Source: Candidatus Peregrinibacteria bacterium UBA1369 (GTDB lineage: Bacteria > Patescibacteriota > Gracilibacteria > UBA1369). Taken from it: a stretch of DNA of 64,000 nucleotides. Made by a program: the position numbers and the translations under genes. The DNA is taken from positions 74,436 to 138,435 of the forward strand of contig DBRL01000013.1 of NCBI GenBank assembly GCA_002305925.1. The letters are read 5' to 3'. The notes under the pieces are model-generated. The model was not told the origin of the DNA and searched no databases. It worked only from the letters and a program-made list of their open reading frames with translations. Shown here piece after piece: positions 61,029-64,000 of this stretch (position 1 is the first letter of the stretch; each line of letters begins with the position of its first letter).

Positions 61029-62771
61029 TCAAAACAAGCCGCAGTAGCTCAGATGGTAGAGCGCATCCATGGTAAGGATGAGGTCACGGGTTCGATTCCC
61101 GTCTGTGGCTCCATTGAAAAGCTTTTTAACGTCAGAACCCTCATTCTGCTTTTCTTCATGACCTTTTCCGGTTCTACCCTCCTCTGACGGCCCACCAAAC
61201 TTCTCAGGGTTGAACCTAAAATGAACATCGGCAAAAATTTTCCAGTGTTTTCCTTCTTTTCTGCGGAACATCTCCACCCTGTCTACAAAAAGCTTTACCA
61301 AGACCTGCTGATCTTTTCGGGTTAAGTTTTCTAAACGATATTTCACCTGCTTCGAAGCCTCCCTTAATTTTTCAACTTCCACGTCAATCTTGCCCAAAAT
61401 TCTAAGCTCATCTTCAATCTGCTGAATGGCCTCATCTGTTTTTGCAATCTCTTTATTCCATTTTGCACTCTTATCAACCAATTGGGCTTCACTATAGCTA
61501 CCGTTCTCAAATGCCTCCTGGACCCTTTCTAAAGCTATCTCCTGATTAACTTTATTTTCCTCTAGCCTATCCAAATGTCCCTGCAGCTTTTCTATACGGG
61601 TTTTGTCAGCAAACTGTTTGGACAAATAATTCTTTATAAACACCTCTGGATCCTTTAAGGCCTCACTGATCTTCTCAATAACATATTCCTCTATTTGCCT
61701 AGCCGGGACTTCAAAAACCGAATAATAGACCCCATCTGAGTCCGTAAATTGCTTTCGTCTATAACTTAGACCTCCTTTTGACCTTTTACATCCCACAAAA
61801 GACTTTGATTTGTCCAAAGTCACATCCCTCAGTTTTCCTGCTAAAATATAAGTTACTCCTTTAGCATTTGCCGCATGACGCTTATTTTTAATCTCCTGTG
61901 CCTGTAAAAACAAATAATCTGAAATAATTGCAGGAGTAGGAACACTTGTCCATTTATCCACCTCTAACATTGCTCCCATCTCATCTTTCTTATTGGCATA
62001 ATATCTCCCCCGATAAACCGGATTCCTAATTAACTTCCGTATTATTTCATCAGTCCATTTAAATGTAGCTCTTTTAGCTTTCATATTTTGGCCTATTGGC
62101 ACTTTCAGCTGATTAAGCTTATTTGCGACCTCTCCAAAACCTAGATCGTCATAAACGTACCATTCATAAATCTTCCTTACCCATTCAGCCTCCTCTGGGA
62201 TTATCTGCAGCTTTCTACCCTTGCCGCTTGAATTCGGAACAGCCCTATAACCATAAGGAATGTACGAACCAGTATAATTGCCCATCTCTGCAGAAGCAAT
62301 CCTACCCATCACTGTCCTTCCCTTAATAAGCTCCCTTTCAAACTGAGCAATCGCTCCAAAAATCTGAAATATTAATCTTCCTATAGGACCTTTAAAATCT
62401 ATATTTTCCTGGACCGAAATAAAACTAACACTGTTATTTTCCATTTCTTCAAAAAGCACTAACAAATGCTTTAAAGATCTGGACAATCTGTCAATTTTCC
62501 AGACTAGAACAGCGTCAAACCTCTTCTCTCGAACCATTTTTCGCATTTCTATCAAACTCTCACGGTTGAGATCACTTCCAGTATGAGTGTCTCTGAAAAC
62601 CCAATCCTTTTGTGTATGGAATCCGTAAATTTTATTTGCTTCTATATACTCCATTAACCTCTTTTCCTGAGCCTCCATACTATAACCATCGATTTTCTGT
62701 TCCGTGGTTGAAACTCGAATGTAAACAGCCACCCTGCGCTGTTTTCCAGCATTAATAGTTAATTCCCCCAT
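61029..62771 (-). CDS. Large serine recombinase
   Basis: 580-residue site-specific recombinase of the large serine type. Resolvase domain: catalytic Ser in VAVYIRVSTTEQKIDGYSME (Ser21), then VWKIDRLSRSLKHLLVLFEE and GRLIFQIFGAIAQFERELIK. The recombinase domain follows (YIPYGYRAVPNSSGKGRK, PNVYRG-like IRNPVYRGRYYANKKDE). The zinc-ribbon region has only one clear Cys (FVGCKRSKGG), so it may be degenerate. A coiled coil (KLQGHLDRLEENKVNQEIAL) follows. The last 27 or so codons are the complement of tRNA-Thr. Base composition is AT-rich, unlike neighbours. It probably drives integration or excision of a mobile element; the true end may be earlier than the tRNA. Confidence 0.9.
   Translation of the reverse strand: MGELTINAGKQRRVAVYIRVSTTEQKIDGYSMEAQEKRLMEYIEANKIYGFHTQKDWVFRDTHTGSDLNRESLIEMRKMVREKRFDAVLVWKIDRLSRSLKHLLVLFEEMENNSVSFISVQENIDFKGPIGRLIFQIFGAIAQFERELIKGRTVMGRIASAEMGNYTGSYIPYGYRAVPNSSGKGRKLQIIPEEAEWVRKIYEWYVYDDLGFGEVANKLNQLKVPIGQNMKAKRATFKWTDEIIRKLIRNPVYRGRYYANKKDEMGAMLEVDKWTSVPTPAIISDYLFLQAQEIKNKRHAANAKGVTYILAGKLRDVTLDKSKSFVGCKRSKGGLSYRRKQFTDSDGVYYSVFEVPARQIEEYVIEKISEALKDPEVFIKNYLSKQFADKTRIEKLQGHLDRLEENKVNQEIALERVQEAFENGSYSEAQLVDKSAKWNKEIAKTDEAIQQIEDELRILGKIDVEVEKLREASKQVKYRLENLTRKDQQVLVKLFVDRVEMFRRKEGKHWKIFADVHFRFNPEKFGGPSEEGRTGKGHEEKQNEGSDVKKLFNGATDGNRTRDLILTMDALYHLSYCGLF
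61038..61113 (+). tRNA. tRNA-Thr (anticodon GGT)
   Basis: Complete cloverleaf of 76 bases: acceptor GCCGCAG with CTGTGGC, D-stem GCTC/GAGC, anticodon stem CATCC/GGATG with loop ATGGTAA, T-arm ACGGG-TTCGATT-CCCGT, discriminator T and encoded CCA. Anticodon GGT reads ACC (and ACT). The recombinase gene on the other strand overlaps all of it, which fits a tRNA used as an integration target. Confidence 0.94.
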
Positions 62772-62829
62772 ACCACTTTTATTAAATTTACAGTTATCCT
62801 ACCCTTTTCTGTAAACTTTATAAAGAGGG

Positions 62830-63000
62830 TTACAAATTGTCAAAGATCCCCAAATACTGGAGAGTATGAGTTACATCCTCAACTGTCCCAGCTGGATTTT
62901 CTTCAGGATAATGGCATCTGAACTCCAAAACAGACAAAGGAGATACACGTACCACCTTTGCCCCATTTTGTGCTTTATCTTCAGGCGCAATCAAAATCAT
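62830..63000 (-). CDS. Small protein of the mobile segment
   Basis: 56-residue ORF read on the minus strand, ATG at 63000 to TAA at 62830. The start reads MILIAPEDKAQNGAKVVRVS and the end HTLQYLGIFDNL. The sequence is balanced and non-repetitive and looks like a real protein. It lies directly upstream of the serine recombinase on the same strand (58-base gap) and might be a partner such as a directionality factor, which are often small; that is conjecture. No known family. An in-frame TGA lies five codons before the ATG. Confidence 0.5.
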   Translation of the reverse strand: MILIAPEDKAQNGAKVVRVSPLSVLEFRCHYPEENPAGTVEDVTHTLQYLGIFDNL

Positions 63001-63095
63001 AATGAACTTCTGTGTTCACCTGCGCCTAAACTCGGAAGATACGCTCTAAAATTAAAATTGCAACATTAAATGATTCTACCAGAATCCAGATCCTA

Positions 63096-64000
63096 TTAAA
63101 ACTCAGGAATCACGATAAAAGAGAACAAAGGGGAGATCGTACAATCAACGATCTTAAACTTTGAGTTTTCACAGGCTTGATTCAAATATAATTTCAAAGA
63201 ATTTGCTTGTTTTGGCTTTATGTTACTTATAAAAATTGCTCTATCTAGTGTAGCCACCTCACGTTTATGTCTTAAATACAAATAACATGCGAACTTATAA
63301 CTCCTCAATTTTATATTCTGAACTATCCTACCACTACGTGTTAAATGGAGAGGAGTAATCTCTCCTTTAAACCCAGCCTTATTAAGAAGATAAATAAAAT
63401 CTTGAAATTTCGCCAGAAGAATCCTTCTATAATAGGTTTTATAAAATTGTGTATTCCTTAAAGCCTTATGACCAAGAATGATCTGAAGCCTTTCCAGGGA
63501 CATCCCTCTAGACAGACATTTCAAGGCAAAAGTATGCCTCAATATCAATGGTGTAATAGGTGCCTTTATACCCGCATCCTGTGCATAATGCCTTATATAT
63601 TGTTGTAATGAATTGCCACTTAAATTATCGTCCATAAACTGAAGATCTCTCCGTCCTAAAGTCGAAAAAAGGACTTCAGAAGGTTGACTTTTCTTCAACA
63701 GATATTTTTCTATTAAAGATACTACATTTATTGGCACTTCCAGGACCCTTTTTCCCCGGTCTCTATTCTTTATATAAAGCAGATGTTTTTTGAAATCTAT
63801 ATCCTCCTTCTTGATTGCTATGACTTCATTTAGCCATAGACCACATTCTGCAATAAGTTCAATAATACATTTATTTCTTATATGTAACTCATCAAACTGA
63901 GGAATTGCTTTAATCAAGGCAGCATAATCACAATCACCGACATACTCATAAATTTTATATTCTTTTCTAGGAACTTTAAGATCTTGATATTTTAAATGTT
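63096..64000 (-). CDS. Tyrosine recombinase, 5' partial, catalytic residues altered
   Basis: At least 300 residues, open to the window edge, so the true start is outside (a TTG at 63917 is the first start-like codon inside). Layout of an integrase catalytic domain: RNKCIIELIAECGLWLNEVI, IKNRDRGKRVLEVP, LILRHTFALKCLSRGMSLER, IILGHKALRNTQFYKTYYR. The first catalytic Arg, usually in G-L-R-x-S-E, is Trp (G-L-W-L-N-E), and the His of H-x-L-R-H is Leu (L-I-L-R-H). The Arg of box II, the His in L-G-H and a Tyr remain. An extra 80-residue C-terminal part is unlike XerC/D. Probably a relic or diverged recombinase of the mobile segment. Confidence 0.75.
   Translation of the reverse strand, partial: HLKYQDLKVPRKEYKIYEYVGDCDYAALIKAIPQFDELHIRNKCIIELIAECGLWLNEVIAIKKEDIDFKKHLLYIKNRDRGKRVLEVPINVVSLIEKYLLKKSQPSEVLFSTLGRRDLQFMDDNLSGNSLQQYIRHYAQDAGIKAPITPLILRHTFALKCLSRGMSLERLQIILGHKALRNTQFYKTYYRRILLAKFQDFIYLLNKAGFKGEITPLHLTRSGRIVQNIKLRSYKFACYLYLRHKREVATLDRAIFISNIKPKQANSLKLYLNQACENSKFKIVDCTISPLFSFIVIPEF

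Noticed and set aside
62866..63069. 67-codon plus-strand ORF in the mobile segment
   Set aside because: Composition is unlike a protein and the minus strand holds a better 56-codon ORF in the same place.
1..64000. Recoded stop codons (UGA as Gly or Trp) as in some CPR lineages
   Set aside because: TGA ends several clear genes at family-typical lengths, for example the P-type ATPase and hrpA, with no in-frame TGA inside conserved domains.

Overview
The window looks like a chromosome fragment from a small-genomed uncultured bacterium, most likely a member of the Candidate Phyla Radiation (Patescibacteria). I infer this from compact, mixed-strand gene packing with many short overlaps and from the gene mix: split transketolase-like genes, DUF2207/LemA, DUF4112, DUF3352 and SLH-domain surface proteins, and a short signal peptidase I. 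The exact lineage cannot be read from the window. The standard code is used, with TGA as a stop. Base composition is moderate except in two places: a GC-rich island at about 22.6-26.6 kb and an AT-rich mobile segment from about 61.1 kb to the right edge.

Layout. 1-7.1 kb: the end of a Ca2+-type P-type ATPase, a YggU/DUF167 protein, rsmA, and a convergent hrpA-type helicase. 7.1-12.4 kb: a divergent hexokinase-like protein, two unknown proteins and a DUF3352-SLH surface protein ending at a strong terminator. 12.6-19.1 kb: a DnaQ/DinG exonuclease-helicase, a membrane-anchored unknown, lemA and DUF2207. 19.1-22.4 kb: an unknown protein and uvrB. 22.5-26.65 kb: a GC-rich transcription unit encoding a cysteine-rich repeat lipoprotein, with a candidate leader peptide, strong Shine-Dalgarno sites and an array of hairpins behind it. 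26.7-33.3 kb: an SLH protein, small unknowns, a class II photolyase, a PEBP lipoprotein, an ABC exporter and tRNA-Arg(GCG). 33.4-37.5 kb: a pentose-phosphate group (rpe, rpiB and two transketolase-like halves) interleaved with a DUF192 lipoprotein and signal peptidase I. 37.6-47.2 kb: a coiled-coil protein, a BaiN-type flavoprotein, an unknown gene with a structured leader, ndk, pyrD, an SLH protein, an M16 peptidase and a penicillin-binding protein. 47.2-55.2 kb: a MacA/MacB-like four-gene transport operon, an unknown, a DUF3352 lipoprotein and rpmG. 55.2-60.7 kb: a cohesin-like anchored protein, an LTD-cohesin-FN3-dockerin protein, an ECF-sigma/membrane-protein/Met-rich exported protein module, and an unknown. 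60.7-64 kb: a partly duplicated tRNA-Thr with a serine recombinase running into it, a 56-aa small gene and an edge-truncated, degenerate tyrosine recombinase.

The window is rich in envelope functions (S-layer-type SLH proteins, cohesin/dockerin, lipoproteins, penicillin-binding protein, signal peptidase, ABC exporters) alongside core housekeeping genes. The most unusual points are: a transketolase-like pair that has lost the conserved active-site histidines; a hexokinase-fold protein that keeps the sugar site but has an altered phosphate loop; the cysteine-rich repeat island with its hairpin tail; GC-rich near-perfect palindromes, one inside rsmA; a cohesin/dockerin pair; and a mobile element at a partly duplicated tRNA-Thr.
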